From: JBAXTE01 sp964653595 | GTDB lineage: Bacteria > Bacteroidota > Bacteroidia > Bacteroidales > WCHB1-69 | Direction: 5' to 3' | DNA: 40,216 nucleotides | Assembly (NCBI GenBank): GCA_964653595.1 | Contig: CAZZHH010000030.1 | Coordinates: forward strand, 1 to 40,216 | Shown here: one piece after another, positions 9,297 to 18,203 of the stretch | Layout: each line of letters opens with the position of its first letter | How positions within the stretch are numbered: position 1 is the stretch's first letter | Notes under the pieces: model-generated | The model's database searches: none | What the model was told of the DNA's origin: nothing | What the model saw: only the letters and a program-made list of their open reading frames with translations | Translations under genes and position numbers: made by a program

Positions 9297-11381
9297 TTAG
9301 TTCATTTTTGGATATTCAATTCGTTTGTGGTAAATGTTTATTAGTTGAGTTTTAAAGGTTTCTTTTATAATTTTCAGATCGCTAAAAGTGATATTTGCAT
9401 CATCAAATTGATGGGTTGAAATTAATTTATCTACCATGTTTTCTACAAAAGCAGATATGTTTTCTCGTGTATGTTCCTTCATGCTGCGTGTTGCAGCCTC
9501 AAAAATATCCGCTAACATTAATACTGCTTCTTCTTTAGATCTGGGAGTTGGCCCTATGTACGAGAAAAAATCTTTGTTGATTTCATCCTCTGGATTGTTA
9601 ATTACATGTTTGTTGAAAAAGTACGAAGTAGTTCTAGTCCCGTGATGGGTTCGGATAAACCCAATTATTTCATCTGGAAGTTTGTATTTTCTTGCTAACT
9701 CAATACCTTCGGCAACATGACTGATAATAATAGAAGCACTTTCATTTGCAGGTAAATCATCATGAGGGTTTATTCCGTGTTGATTTTCAATAAAAAATGA
9801 GGGTTTTGATAGCTTTCCAATGTCATGATATAAAGCTCCGGCTCTAACTAACAGGATATTTCCATTTATTTTATGAGTTACTTCTTCGGCAATATTTGAT
9901 ACCAAAATGGAATGTAAAAAAGTGCCAGGAGCCTTTGTAGCAAGTAGTCTCAACAATGGAAGATTCGTATTTGAAAGTTCGAGCAAAGTAAAGTCTGTTA
10001 CTAATTTAAACGTTTTTTCTAATATATAAAGGTATGGATATGCCAATAAAGTTAACAATGCGCTCATAGTATAAATCCACATTTTACTGGTGTTTATAAA
10101 ATCAAACCCATTATCTAGCATCATAGTTCTAATAATATGGATAGATAAATATAAACCCCAAATAGTAAGGGTAGTGAATAAAAAATGAGATCTTCTATTC
10201 AATGATTTTAAACTGAGAATGGCGGCAATTCCTACTATCGATTGAATTAATACAAATTCGAAACCACCAGAAGTGATGGATCCAATTGTTAATATCGCCA
10301 ATATATAGGATAAAATAGAAACTCTAGAACTAAAAAAAACTTTGTTTGAAATGGCAAATAAGCAGAAAGGGTATGCCAAAAAATAATCAGGATAGTTAGA
10401 ATGTAAAATAAATGCGGGTAAAACTAAAGATAAAAAAACAGTGCTCATTAAAGCAAGTCTTTTAATCCGATTATACACTTTTTTGTCAAAAAGATAAACA
10501 TAAAAGTATAGAATAAACAGAATAATCGATACTAATGAAATTTTCCCCAGATTAAACCATAGGCTTCCTGATTTTGTACTTGTATCTTCCTTATATAATG
10601 ATTCAAGAGATTCAATTATTTGATACTTTTCGTCTGAGATTAGTTCCCCTTTTGATACAATTCGTTCCCCTTTTTGAATTAAACCATATGTGGTAGAAAC
10701 ATTGTCTAATGCTAGTTGTAAATCTTTTTTTGTAGTCACTTCATCTAAAACAACGTTGTGAACAAGAAAACTCTCCAAAAAGGATTTGATTTTTTCTATT
10801 TCAGAAATATTTGCTTTTATAAGTTGCTTATGAATATAATTATCTGCACTCACAATAGTAAAAAAATAATCTCGATTTGTTTGCTCTACTCTTCCGTTTT
10901 TTACCAATTGAATTTGATTGTTTTGAAGTTGCAAACTGCTGTTGAGCGTGTTTTGAATTATACCAATATCGAAGATTGTATCCATGATAGACATACATAG
11001 ATTCATCTCTTTTTGATTTAACTCAAAGGGTTTTTTGTTTGTATTGCATTCTATTAAAGCGATTTCTAATTCTCTTTTTTTGAAATTTGTAATGGTAGTG
11101 TCAAAGGAATAGTAAGGGTAAATCTTCTGTTTTATTAAATCCCTTTCTCCCTTTAAATCCGATTCTTTTTTGTTAATTGCAAAATCAAATGGTGCAATTA
11201 AATCGGCATGTAGCCATGGTTTGTTTTTTCTATAATCATATTTAAACGTAGATTCGTTAGGGTAGAAATAAATCATCAAGATTCCAGTGATTGCAAAAAT
11301 TATCAACCTAAATAAGTTGTTGTATTTTTTTGTCAATGGGATGAGCTTTTTTGAAATAATGTTGAAAATACTACTAAACAT
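9297..11381 (-). CDS. 7TM-HD family membrane phosphohydrolase (PgpH-like)
   Basis: A 694-aa membrane protein with the 7TMR-HD layout. A short N-terminal TM (~25-42) is followed by an extracytoplasmic domain (~60-270). About seven TM segments follow (~280-465), then a cytoplasmic HD domain with HSILVSNIAEEV, the metal-binding HDIGK (H519-D520) and RTHHGTRTTSYFF. In Firmicutes, PgpH proteins of this architecture hydrolyse cyclic di-AMP; the same role in Bacteroidota is inference. The gene is convergent with mqnA, only 29 bp apart, with no obvious hairpin between them. Confidence 0.88.
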   Translation of the reverse strand: MFSSIFNIISKKLIPLTKKYNNLFRLIIFAITGILMIYFYPNESTFKYDYRKNKPWLHADLIAPFDFAINKKESDLKGERDLIKQKIYPYYSFDTTITNFKKRELEIALIECNTNKKPFELNQKEMNLCMSIMDTIFDIGIIQNTLNSSLQLQNNQIQLVKNGRVEQTNRDYFFTIVSADNYIHKQLIKANISEIEKIKSFLESFLVHNVVLDEVTTKKDLQLALDNVSTTYGLIQKGERIVSKGELISDEKYQIIESLESLYKEDTSTKSGSLWFNLGKISLVSIILFILYFYVYLFDKKVYNRIKRLALMSTVFLSLVLPAFILHSNYPDYFLAYPFCLFAISNKVFFSSRVSILSYILAILTIGSITSGGFEFVLIQSIVGIAAILSLKSLNRRSHFLFTTLTIWGLYLSIHIIRTMMLDNGFDFINTSKMWIYTMSALLTLLAYPYLYILEKTFKLVTDFTLLELSNTNLPLLRLLATKAPGTFLHSILVSNIAEEVTHKINGNILLVRAGALYHDIGKLSKPSFFIENQHGINPHDDLPANESASIIISHVAEGIELARKYKLPDEIIGFIRTHHGTRTTSYFFNKHVINNPEDEINKDFFSYIGPTPRSKEEAVLMLADIFEAATRSMKEHTRENISAFVENMVDKLISTHQFDDANITFSDLKIIKETFKTQLINIYHKRIEYPKMN

Positions 11382-11529
11382 GTTTGTTTTTTAACGCAAG
11401 TTATAAAAAAAAATGATTTAATTTATGGAAATAAAATCTTTTGTTTTTATCCATTCTATTAATGGGGTAAATATTTAAAAAATTATATAAAATTTCGCAT
11501 TCAATCCGTTTTTATCCACAGAAATTGAT

Positions 11530-11537
11530 TATATTTG
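11530..11537 (+). promoter_or_regulatory. Bacteroidota-type -7 element for the SPOR/TPR gene
   Basis: TATATTTG matches the TAnnTTTG -7 consensus exactly and lies 26 bases before the ATG at 11564. A clear TTTG -33 box at the usual spacing is not visible, only a T-rich stretch around 11509-11513. Confidence 0.5.
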
Positions 11538-11563
11538 CCAAAAAAAATCAAAAAAAATATAAT

Positions 11564-12862
11564 ATGAATCGAGTGTATTCTGGTGTTTTTTTGTTTCTTT
11601 TGATTATGCCCGTGATTGGCTTTTCGGGTTCTGTATCTAAAGAGTATATTGCTCAACATAAGCAAGTTATGAATTATATTCAAGATGCTCGTTATAAAGA
11701 TGCATTGCCTCTTTTACAAGCTATGAATCAGGTGAATAATAATTCAAATAATGAATTTTACATTGGCTTTTGTCAGTTTCAGTTGATGTTTAACAAGTCG
11801 GTGCCGCTTGCCACGTTTGAAAAAGCATCCAAAAATATTGCAAAAAAATACAGAAATACTGCAGAATCGGGCGAAGCTCCTAATGAAGTGGTTTATTATC
11901 AGGCTTTATGTTATCATTATTTGGGCGAAAATATCAAGGCCAAAGAGAAATACGAAGAGTATATTCGCAATTCAAAAGAGAATAGTTCAGATAATTTGGT
12001 CGTAAATGATGCGAAACGAAAATTGAAGTTAATTGCCGAATCTCCATGTTTATTTTCGGATGCTGAAAATCAAGAGATTGTAAATCGTAGAGGCAACCCC
12101 AAAAAAATCAACTCCGATTATAAAGCAAAACTTGCCAATGCAATGGAGATGATTCAAGAAGACAAAATTGAAGCAATGATTTTGTTGAAAAGTATGCTCA
12201 AAGAATATCCCGATGAACCCAATGCAAATTATATGATGGGAGTCTGTATGTTGAACATAACTCCATATAATAAATTAGCTACCGATTATTTTACTGTTTC
12301 TGATAAGAATTCAAAAGCATTCAAAGAGAGTGGAATTGGATTAGATTGTCCTGCTATTGTAAAATATTATTCTGGATTATCAAATCAATTAAATGGCGAT
12401 CACAAAGAGGCTTTGGCTGATTTTGATGCTTTTAATGCAGTGTATCCAGAAGAATTTATTGATTTTAAACCCGAATTTCAAAAAAGAGTTGACTATTCTA
12501 AAAGCATGATAGCTAATACAGATCTTGCTAGTTATAATAACCACATTGATATTATTGATACCTCAGGCATAAAAGTTCTTTTTCCAATAATGGGAACCCC
12601 TGTAACAACAGATAATTCATCTAACCAAACAGCATCTAATAATACCTCAACTTATTACTACTCTGTTCAAGTAGGTGCTGGCAATATGCAATCAACGTAT
12701 TTTGATAAAATTTCAGATATTCGAATTGCAAAATACCCAAGCGGTATGAAACGATACTTATCTGGTAAATATTCTTCTAAAAAAGAAGCTTTGCAAAGAA
12801 TGAATGAGTTAGTTCAATTGGGATATACGGATGCATTTGTCACTAGAATGAGATCAAAATAA
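11564..12862 (+). CDS. Exported TPR-repeat protein with C-terminal SPOR-like domain
   Basis: I place the start at ATG 11564, because the upstream in-frame TTG at 11525 would overlap the -7 promoter element. The product is 432 aa. It begins with a signal peptide (VFLFLLIMPVIGFSGS). Residues ~20-330 contain TPR-like repeats (for example YYQALCYHYLGENIKAKEKYEEYI and PDEPNANYMMGVCML). The last ~70 residues (YYYSVQVGAG...IAKYPSGMKRYLSGKYSSKKEAL...GYTDAFV) have the SPOR pattern, a fold that binds denuded peptidoglycan. Inference: an envelope-associated scaffold, perhaps linked to division or surface assembly. It is monocistronic, followed by the nrf promoter region. Whether the TPR repeats contact other envelope proteins cannot be told. 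Confidence 0.8.
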   Translation: MNRVYSGVFLFLLIMPVIGFSGSVSKEYIAQHKQVMNYIQDARYKDALPLLQAMNQVNNNSNNEFYIGFCQFQLMFNKSVPLATFEKASKNIAKKYRNTAESGEAPNEVVYYQALCYHYLGENIKAKEKYEEYIRNSKENSSDNLVVNDAKRKLKLIAESPCLFSDAENQEIVNRRGNPKKINSDYKAKLANAMEMIQEDKIEAMILLKSMLKEYPDEPNANYMMGVCMLNITPYNKLATDYFTVSDKNSKAFKESGIGLDCPAIVKYYSGLSNQLNGDHKEALADFDAFNAVYPEEFIDFKPEFQKRVDYSKSMIANTDLASYNNHIDIIDTSGIKVLFPIMGTPVTTDNSSNQTASNNTSTYYYSVQVGAGNMQSTYFDKISDIRIAKYPSGMKRYLSGKYSSKKEALQRMNELVQLGYTDAFVTRMRSK

Positions 12863-12938
12863 TTGCATATTATCGCAATTAAAAAAAAGTTATTTTTTCA
12901 TTTTTCTAAAGATAACATTTTTTTAATTCATAATTGTT

Positions 12939-12946
12939 TATATTTG
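12939..12946 (+). promoter_or_regulatory. Probable -7 promoter element of the nrf operon
   Basis: TATATTTG is an exact TAnnTTTG match 22 bases upstream of the nrfH ATG. The expected -33 position (~12915) is only T-rich, so the promoter may be weak or activator-dependent. I found no convincing FNR-type palindrome. Confidence 0.5.
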
Positions 12947-12968
12947 TGAAAATTATCTTTTCATAACT

Positions 12969-13556
12969 ATGTATAAATTGGTTTTGCGAATAATAAAAAA
13001 TCTTACACCTCCAACTAAATGGAAAGTGCCCGTTATTATTCTTAGCGGAACCATTGTAGGTATGGGCTTTTATATTTTTTATATATCAAGAGCTTGGTCT
13101 TATTTGTCTGACGATCCTGCTACGTGCGTCAATTGCCATATTATGAAAACTGAATACACAACATGGCGTCATTCTTCTCATTCTAGAGTAACTAACTGCA
13201 ACGATTGCCATGTGCCTCACGATTATCTAATTAGAAAATATTATTTCAAAGCAATGGATGGAATGCGGCATTCGGCAATATTTACGGCAAGAACCTACCA
13301 GCAGAGTATTAGAATGAGAGAGCCGGGTCGTAAAGTAGTAATGGAAAATTGTGTTCGTTGCCATAATGATTTAACTGCCATGGTAAAAGCAAATGTTGAT
13401 TACCAATCTACTTTAGAAGGGAATGGTCGGGTGTGTTGGGATTGCCACCGGGAAGTTCCACACGGTAACAGAAAAAGTTTGTCCTCTACTCCAAATTCTG
13501 AAGTACCTGTACCTTCGTCTCCAGTACCTTTATGGATAAAAAAAATAATAAAGTAA
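12969..13556 (+). CDS. nrfH: Cytochrome c nitrite reductase small subunit NrfH
   Basis: A tetrahaem menaquinol dehydrogenase of the NapC/NirT family that feeds electrons to NrfA. The 195-aa protein has one N-terminal TM anchor (~20-40, VPVIILSGTIVGMGFYIFYIS) and four CXXCH haem sites: C53VNCH, C77NDCH, C128VRCH and C156WDCH. The HS...HSRVTNCNDCHVPHD spacing is typical. The C-terminal ~30 residues are Pro/Ser-rich and then basic, beyond the usual domain. It is followed 19 bp later by nrfA, so the two form the standard membrane complex for respiratory nitrite ammonification on the outer face of the inner membrane. Confidence 0.96.
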   Translation: MYKLVLRIIKNLTPPTKWKVPVIILSGTIVGMGFYIFYISRAWSYLSDDPATCVNCHIMKTEYTTWRHSSHSRVTNCNDCHVPHDYLIRKYYFKAMDGMRHSAIFTARTYQQSIRMREPGRKVVMENCVRCHNDLTAMVKANVDYQSTLEGNGRVCWDCHREVPHGNRKSLSSTPNSEVPVPSSPVPLWIKKIIK

Positions 13557-13575
13557 ATATTTAAAAAATGAACAT

Positions 13576-15087
13576 ATGAAAATTAATATTAGCAATATTG
13601 TAAGCAAAAAACCTTGGATTGGTTGGGTTTTGTTTTTTTTAACTACTGCATTGGTGTTTATTTTAGGATTATTTGCTTCATCCATCATTCAGCGAAGAAC
13701 AGAGGCAACACTAATCAATGTTCAACAGTACGAACTGGACGAATTTGAGCCAAGGAATGAAGTATGGGGAAAAGCTTATCCTCGCCAATATGAATCCTAT
13801 CAAGAGATGGCCGATACTTCCTTTAAATCAGAATTTAATGGAAATGCAATGAGAGATGCATTAGAAGAAGACCCTTTGTTGGTTATTTTGTTTTCAGGCT
13901 ATGCTTTTTCTAAAGAATATAATCAACCTCGAGGCCATGTTTATGCAGTTAAAGATGTTGTTAACTCCCTTCGTACTGGAACTCCTAAAGATGATCACGA
14001 TGGACCTCAATACTCTAGCTGCTGGACCTGTAAAAGTCCCGATGTTCCTCGAGTAATCAAACAAATTGGTGCTGAGAATTTTTATAAACAATCGTGGTCG
14101 GCGATGCTCTCCGAAATCGTAAATCCCATCGGATGTGCAAACTGTCACAATCCCGAAAATCAAAATTTGAGAATTTCTCAAACCGCTTTAATTGAGGCAT
14201 TTCAAAGGCAAAAAATCGATGTAAAAAAATCTCCAATAAATGAAATGCGGACGAAGGTGTGTGCCCAGTGTCATGTTGAATACTATTTTAAAGGAGATGG
14301 AAAATATGTTACATTCCCATGGGATAAAGGTTTTTCTGTAGAAAATATAGAAGCTTATTACGATGAAATTAATTTTTCTGATTGGACTCATCCATTAAGT
14401 CAAACGCCCATTATTAAAGCTCAACATCCAGATTTTGAGTTGTTTACTACAGGTGTTCACTATCAAAGAGGAGTTTCTTGTGCAGATTGCCATATGCCAT
14501 ACCACACTATTGGAAGTCAAAAGATGAGTGATCACAAAATTCAAAGTCCTGTAAACAATATTGAAAATTCGTGTATGACTTGTCATCGTGAAACAAAAGA
14601 GACTCTAGTAAAGAATATTTATGACAGACAGCGTGCTGTGGCCGAACAGAAATTAAATTTAGAAAAAATTCTTGTCAAAGCACACATAGAAGCAAAATTC
14701 GCTATTGACAAAGGGGCTTCTCCAGCACAAATGAAAGAGGTTCAGAAATTCATCCGACAAGCTCAATGGCGATGGGATTTTGTTGCTGCTAGTCATGGAG
14801 GATCCTTTCACGCACCGTTGGAGTGCATGAGAATAATCTCCTCAGGAATTGAAAAAGCATCTATGGCTAGAATTGAAAATGCAAAAATTTTAGCATCCAT
14901 GGGTTATTTGAAAGAGGTCCCTTTTCCTGATTTGTCAACCAAAGAAAAAGCACAAAAATACATTGGGTTGAATCCATCAAAAATGAAAGAGGAAAAAGAG
15001 GTATGGAAAAAAGAAAAATTGCCTCTATGGATAAAAAAAGCAGAGTTGCGCGAACAAAAAATGCCACAACCTAAAAAGATAGGTTAG
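13576..15087 (+). CDS. nrfA: Ammonia-forming cytochrome c nitrite reductase NrfA
   Basis: NrfA reduces nitrite to ammonium with six electrons. The 503-aa protein has an N-terminal hydrophobic segment (~16-37) that may be a signal peptide or an anchor. Five haem sites are present: the catalytic C149WTCK (lysine-ligated), C187ANCH, C229AQCH, C302ADCH and C333MTCH. Other family features are GVHYQRGVSCADCHMPYH and the SPVNNIENSCMTCHRE segment. The C-terminal ~170 residues form the helical dimer-interface region, including WRWDFVAASHGGSFHAP. Immediate downstream genes encode cytochrome c synthetase, fitting the need to attach haem to the unusual CXXCK site. Confidence 0.97.
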   Translation: MKINISNIVSKKPWIGWVLFFLTTALVFILGLFASSIIQRRTEATLINVQQYELDEFEPRNEVWGKAYPRQYESYQEMADTSFKSEFNGNAMRDALEEDPLLVILFSGYAFSKEYNQPRGHVYAVKDVVNSLRTGTPKDDHDGPQYSSCWTCKSPDVPRVIKQIGAENFYKQSWSAMLSEIVNPIGCANCHNPENQNLRISQTALIEAFQRQKIDVKKSPINEMRTKVCAQCHVEYYFKGDGKYVTFPWDKGFSVENIEAYYDEINFSDWTHPLSQTPIIKAQHPDFELFTTGVHYQRGVSCADCHMPYHTIGSQKMSDHKIQSPVNNIENSCMTCHRETKETLVKNIYDRQRAVAEQKLNLEKILVKAHIEAKFAIDKGASPAQMKEVQKFIRQAQWRWDFVAASHGGSFHAPLECMRIISSGIEKASMARIENAKILASMGYLKEVPFPDLSTKEKAQKYIGLNPSKMKEEKEVWKKEKLPLWIKKAELREQKMPQPKKIG

Positions 15088-15108
15088 CAAATTTTCCCAT
15101 TTATTCTT

Positions 15109-16326
15109 ATGATGAAATTTAAAACTCCAGTTTGCATTAACATATCTGTTTTTGCCTGCTTTCTACTTTTGTCCCTTATTTGCCAATTAGTTTTTGGACA
15201 AATTAATTTGGAAGTGCTGAAATTCCCCATGAACCTAATGCTCCTTGTTGAACTCATTGCTATTATTGTAGGACTTCATATTTTCTTTCGAAAATCAAAA
15301 GTTGTTAGATGGTTGTCATCTCCTTCTGCAGCTATTATTTCAATTGCTTATTTTTCAGTATGGGTTACTCTAATGGCTACAATTCCACAAAACTCCGAAA
15401 TTAACATTTCCCTTTCTTTGAACAATATCTTAAATACTTGGATGTTTGCATCTTCGGTTCTATTCGTATTAATCTCTCTTGGATTAGTTACCTTTCGAAG
15501 AATTTTTCCATTAAACAGAAAGAATGTCTTATTTTTTGTCAACCATTTTGGATTATGGCTTGCCCTTTCAGCTGGAGTTTTAGGTGCTGCTGATAAAATG
15601 GAATTGACAATGAAAGTATATGAAAATCAGATAGTATGGCTTGCTCAGGATTCTGATGATAAAACTATAGAGTTGCCATTGGCTATTCGTCTTAAAGATT
15701 TTGTAATGAAAACTCATCCACCAAAAATTGCAATCATTGATTCAACTGGCAAGCCATACAAAGCAAAAGGTGACCAACTTACAGAAGTTGTATCAAAAAA
15801 TGAAAAAAAGATTGATCAATATACGATTACTCCAATTGAGATAATTATAGAAGCTAAATGGAATGGGCAAAAGTTTGTAAATGCGCCTGGAATGGAAGCA
15901 ATAGCTCCTGCAATATATGTAAAAGTTACAGATAATGATAATCATCATTCAGAAAAGGGTTGGATCTCTTCTGGTAGTTATGCCCAATATCCGGTAGCAT
16001 ATCCTCTTTCCCCCAATAAATTTCTTGCCTTATTACCTCCCGAACCTGCCTATTTTGGCTCAAAGATTACTCTTTTTTCAAAATCTGATAGTTCGGCAAC
16101 GGAAACAATTGTCTCTGTAAATAATCCAATCTCGACGGAAGGTTGGACAATATATCAATATAGTTATGATCACTTGAGAGGAAACGACTCTCCATATAGC
16201 GTTTTTATGCTGGTTAAAGATCCTTGGTTACCGGTCGTATATGTTGGCTTTTTTTTAATGATGATTGGAGCACTTTTTTTAATGTTCACTAATATTAATA
16301 CCAAAAAGAGAGAGAAATTGTTATGA
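15109..16326 (+). CDS. ccsB: ResB/CcsB-like cytochrome c biogenesis protein
   Basis: One half of the system II cytochrome c synthetase. The 405-aa protein has about four TM segments in the N-terminal third (including a conserved His in VNHFGLWLALSAG) and a ~200-residue periplasmic domain. A last TM, DPWLPVVYVGFFLMMIGALFLMF, closes the protein and is a typical ResB ending. It lies 21 bp after nrfA, and its stop overlaps the ccsA start as ATGA at 16323-16326. In epsilonproteobacteria the equivalent functions are fused as NrfI, and here they are split. Inference: it serves maturation of NrfH/NrfA, perhaps including the lysine-ligated haem. An alternative ATG at 15112 is equally possible. Confidence 0.82.
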   Translation: MMKFKTPVCINISVFACFLLLSLICQLVFGQINLEVLKFPMNLMLLVELIAIIVGLHIFFRKSKVVRWLSSPSAAIISIAYFSVWVTLMATIPQNSEINISLSLNNILNTWMFASSVLFVLISLGLVTFRRIFPLNRKNVLFFVNHFGLWLALSAGVLGAADKMELTMKVYENQIVWLAQDSDDKTIELPLAIRLKDFVMKTHPPKIAIIDSTGKPYKAKGDQLTEVVSKNEKKIDQYTITPIEIIIEAKWNGQKFVNAPGMEAIAPAIYVKVTDNDNHHSEKGWISSGSYAQYPVAYPLSPNKFLALLPPEPAYFGSKITLFSKSDSSATETIVSVNNPISTEGWTIYQYSYDHLRGNDSPYSVFMLVKDPWLPVVYVGFFLMMIGALFLMFTNINTKKREKLL

Positions 16327-17111
16327 TCTGGTTGTGGTTATCATCTGCTTTTTTATTTTTTTGTATTACTTGGTTTGTGAGTGGAATGATTTTCCATATT
16401 CCCAAACTTTTTAATAAATTACCATATATAAAATGGCTCCCAATTGCAGGAAATATTGCAATTTGTATTTTCATTATTCTTCTATGGATATCCATAGAGA
16501 GACCTCCCCTAAGAACTATGGCCGAAACTCGACTTTGGTATTCCTTTTTTATAGCATGGACTACATTGATAATCTACTATTATACAAAGGAAATTGCTAT
16601 GTATTGGCTCGGTTTTGTGATGACTTCTGTATTTTTAATTGTAGATATTATTCACCCCGAATACCAAAGTAAATCATTGATGCCCGCTTTACAGAGTCCT
16701 TGGTTTGTGCCACATGTTGTAATTTATATGATTTCTTATGCCGTCCTAGGGGCTGCGTGGATTTCGACAATGATTAGTTTGTTTTCAAAAAGATCCGTAG
16801 ATCACCTGCTTTTACTGTCTATGAAATTAGTATATATCGGATTTGGTTTGTTAACATTAGGTATGTTTATGGGCGCTTTGTGGGCTAAAATTGCATGGGG
16901 AAACTATTGGTCTTGGGATCCTAAAGAGTCGTGGGCACTTCTTACTTGGTTGTTTTATTTGATTACAATTCACATCTATCATGCTAATTCGAAATCTCAA
17001 AAATTGTTGCTAATACTTATTGTAGTCTCTTCTATTGTTTTGCTCATTACTTGGTTTGGAATAAAATATATCGCTCCAAATATGCAAAGTGTCCATATTT
17101 ATTCTAACTAA
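16323..17111 (+). CDS. ccsA: CcsA/ResC cytochrome c synthetase, haem-handling subunit
   Basis: The 262-aa integral membrane protein has the tryptophan-rich WWD haem-presentation motif at residues 192-209 (WGNYWSWDPKESWALLTW) and about eight TM segments. Candidate haem-ligand histidines include H131 (PWFVPHVVIYM). It presents haem to apocytochrome together with ResB/CcsB, encoded directly upstream with a 4-base overlap. It is the last gene of the nrf unit. I see no good terminator in the ~195 bp before the next gene. The identification is strong. Confidence 0.93.
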   Translation: MIWLWLSSAFLFFCITWFVSGMIFHIPKLFNKLPYIKWLPIAGNIAICIFIILLWISIERPPLRTMAETRLWYSFFIAWTTLIIYYYTKEIAMYWLGFVMTSVFLIVDIIHPEYQSKSLMPALQSPWFVPHVVIYMISYAVLGAAWISTMISLFSKRSVDHLLLLSMKLVYIGFGLLTLGMFMGALWAKIAWGNYWSWDPKESWALLTWLFYLITIHIYHANSKSQKLLLILIVVSSIVLLITWFGIKYIAPNMQSVHIYSN

Positions 17112-17307
17112 TTTGTTTTTCGATGTCTCTTGCCTCTTTTAAAAAAGCATTATTAACATAGAATCACTTCATCGAAATTATCTCAATTTATATGCAAACT
17201 TCTGTTTAATTGGGCGAACAAATTCTTGCATAATATGTTGTGCTATTTATAAGATGCTTATTATTGGTCATTCAATTTTTTATTTTAAAACAAAAAAATT
17301 TATAATT

Positions 17308-17775
17308 ATGGACTTATTAACTAAACCTCAATTTCAAAACTTTCACATCGAAGGAGTCAGCCATATATCCCCAAAAGAAGCTTTTGAAGCAATTAACAAT
17401 AAATCAGCTGTAATTGTTGATGTAAGAGAAATTCACGAAACATACAGTCTATATGTTCCTCACGATAATGTACTATACCACCCAATGTCGCAAATATTAG
17501 ATAGGCTGATTCATTTGCCTTCTGATAAGTTGTTGATTGTTGCTTGTACTCATGGTGAAAGAAGTGTAAAAGTGGCAAATTTGTTTAATATAAAAGGAGT
17601 TCAACAAGTAGCAAACTTAGATGGTGGATTATTAAATTGGAAATCTCAGGGTTTGCCTTTAGAAGAGAATTCAACACCTTTTACTTCATCTTGTGGTTGT
17701 GGATGCTCTTCTCAACAACCTGAAAAAAACCAGTCTGCTCAATCAGGTTGTGGATGTGGTGATGGTTGCTGCTAA
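17308..17775 (+). CDS. Rhodanese-like protein with Cys-rich CGCG tail
   Basis: I choose ATG 17308 (MDLLTKPQFQ); the frame extends to 17254, but the extra residues are low-complexity and unlike the family. The 155-aa product is a single rhodanese domain: SPKEAFEAINNKSAVIVDVRE, an active loop C80-T-H-G-E-R-S with the catalytic cysteine present, and VANLDGGLLNWKSQGLPL. After residue 125 comes a tail with CGCGCSS and CGCGDGCC, ten cysteines in 28 residues, which looks like a soft-metal-binding tail. No signal peptide is visible, so it is probably cytoplasmic. It precedes the metal(loid) island and ends at a strong terminator. It resembles the Cys-less rhodanese at 21668 in layout. Confidence 0.85.
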   Translation: MDLLTKPQFQNFHIEGVSHISPKEAFEAINNKSAVIVDVREIHETYSLYVPHDNVLYHPMSQILDRLIHLPSDKLLIVACTHGERSVKVANLFNIKGVQQVANLDGGLLNWKSQGLPLEENSTPFTSSCGCGCSSQQPEKNQSAQSGCGCGDGCC

Positions 17776-17811
17776 AAAGTCCCAAGAAGATTTTCATAAA
17801 AAAAACAGATC

Positions 17812-17858
17812 AATAAAGATAATTTCTCAAATTTGAGGGATTATCTTTATTTTTTTTA
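17812..17858 (+). terminator. Rho-independent terminator after the rhodanese gene
   Basis: A long hairpin: the outer arms AATAAAGATAAT (17812-17823) and ATTATCTTTATT (17840-17851) pair perfectly, the inner CTCAAATTTGAG (17826-17837) is a palindrome, and a T-run follows to 17858. It separates the rhodanese gene from the arsR promoter. Confidence 0.88.
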
Positions 17859-17907
17859 ATTGTAAAAATTTTTAGTCATTCGAAATTGTATTTTTTTATA
17901 TATGTAG

Positions 17908-17927
17908 ATTTCGTATATTTGCGAAAT
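17908..17927 (+). promoter_or_regulatory. Promoter -7 element inside a palindromic (probable ArsR) operator
   Basis: The TATATTTG at 17914-17921 is an exact -7 consensus. It is framed without gap by ATTTCG (17908-17913) and CGAAAT (17922-17927), perfect inverted arms. Binding there would block RNA polymerase directly. The second gene downstream encodes an ArsR-family repressor, so autorepression at this site, relieved by arsenite or another thiophilic ion, is the natural inference. The -33 box is poor (TTG at 17886-17888). Confidence 0.6.
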
Positions 17928-17961
17928 AAAGAAATGATTTTTTAATTTAAAAATTAAATTT

Positions 17962-18201
17962 ATGAACATCAAAGTTTTAGGCACAGGATGTAGCAATTGC
18001 AATACTCTAGTGAAATTGGTGAAAACCACTGTGGAGGAGATGGGAGTGGATGCCACAGTTGAAAAAGTGGAAGACATCCAGAAAATTATGGGTTACGGAA
18101 TTATGCGAACTCCTGGTTTGGTTATCAACGAAAAAGTGGTGATAAGTGGACGAATTCCCTCCGCCAAAGAGTTGGTTGAACTGATTGAAAAAAATAGATA
18201 A
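17962..18201 (+). CDS. Small thioredoxin-like redox-active disulfide protein
   Basis: A 79-aa protein of the 'redox-active disulfide protein 2' type. It has MNIKVLGTGC, active pair C10-S-N-C13, a cis-proline in RTPGLVINEKVV and a terminal helix. It lacks a signal peptide and is probably cytoplasmic. It is the first gene of the arsR operon, with the next start 2 bp after its stop. Such small thioredoxins are common beside ars and mercury-related genes. Inferred roles are electron donation to the thioredoxin-type ArsC encoded at 24815 or metal(loid) handoff; the sequence does not decide which. Confidence 0.9.
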   Translation: MNIKVLGTGCSNCNTLVKLVKTTVEEMGVDATVEKVEDIQKIMGYGIMRTPGLVINEKVVISGRIPSAKELVELIEKNR

Positions 18202-18203
18202 GT

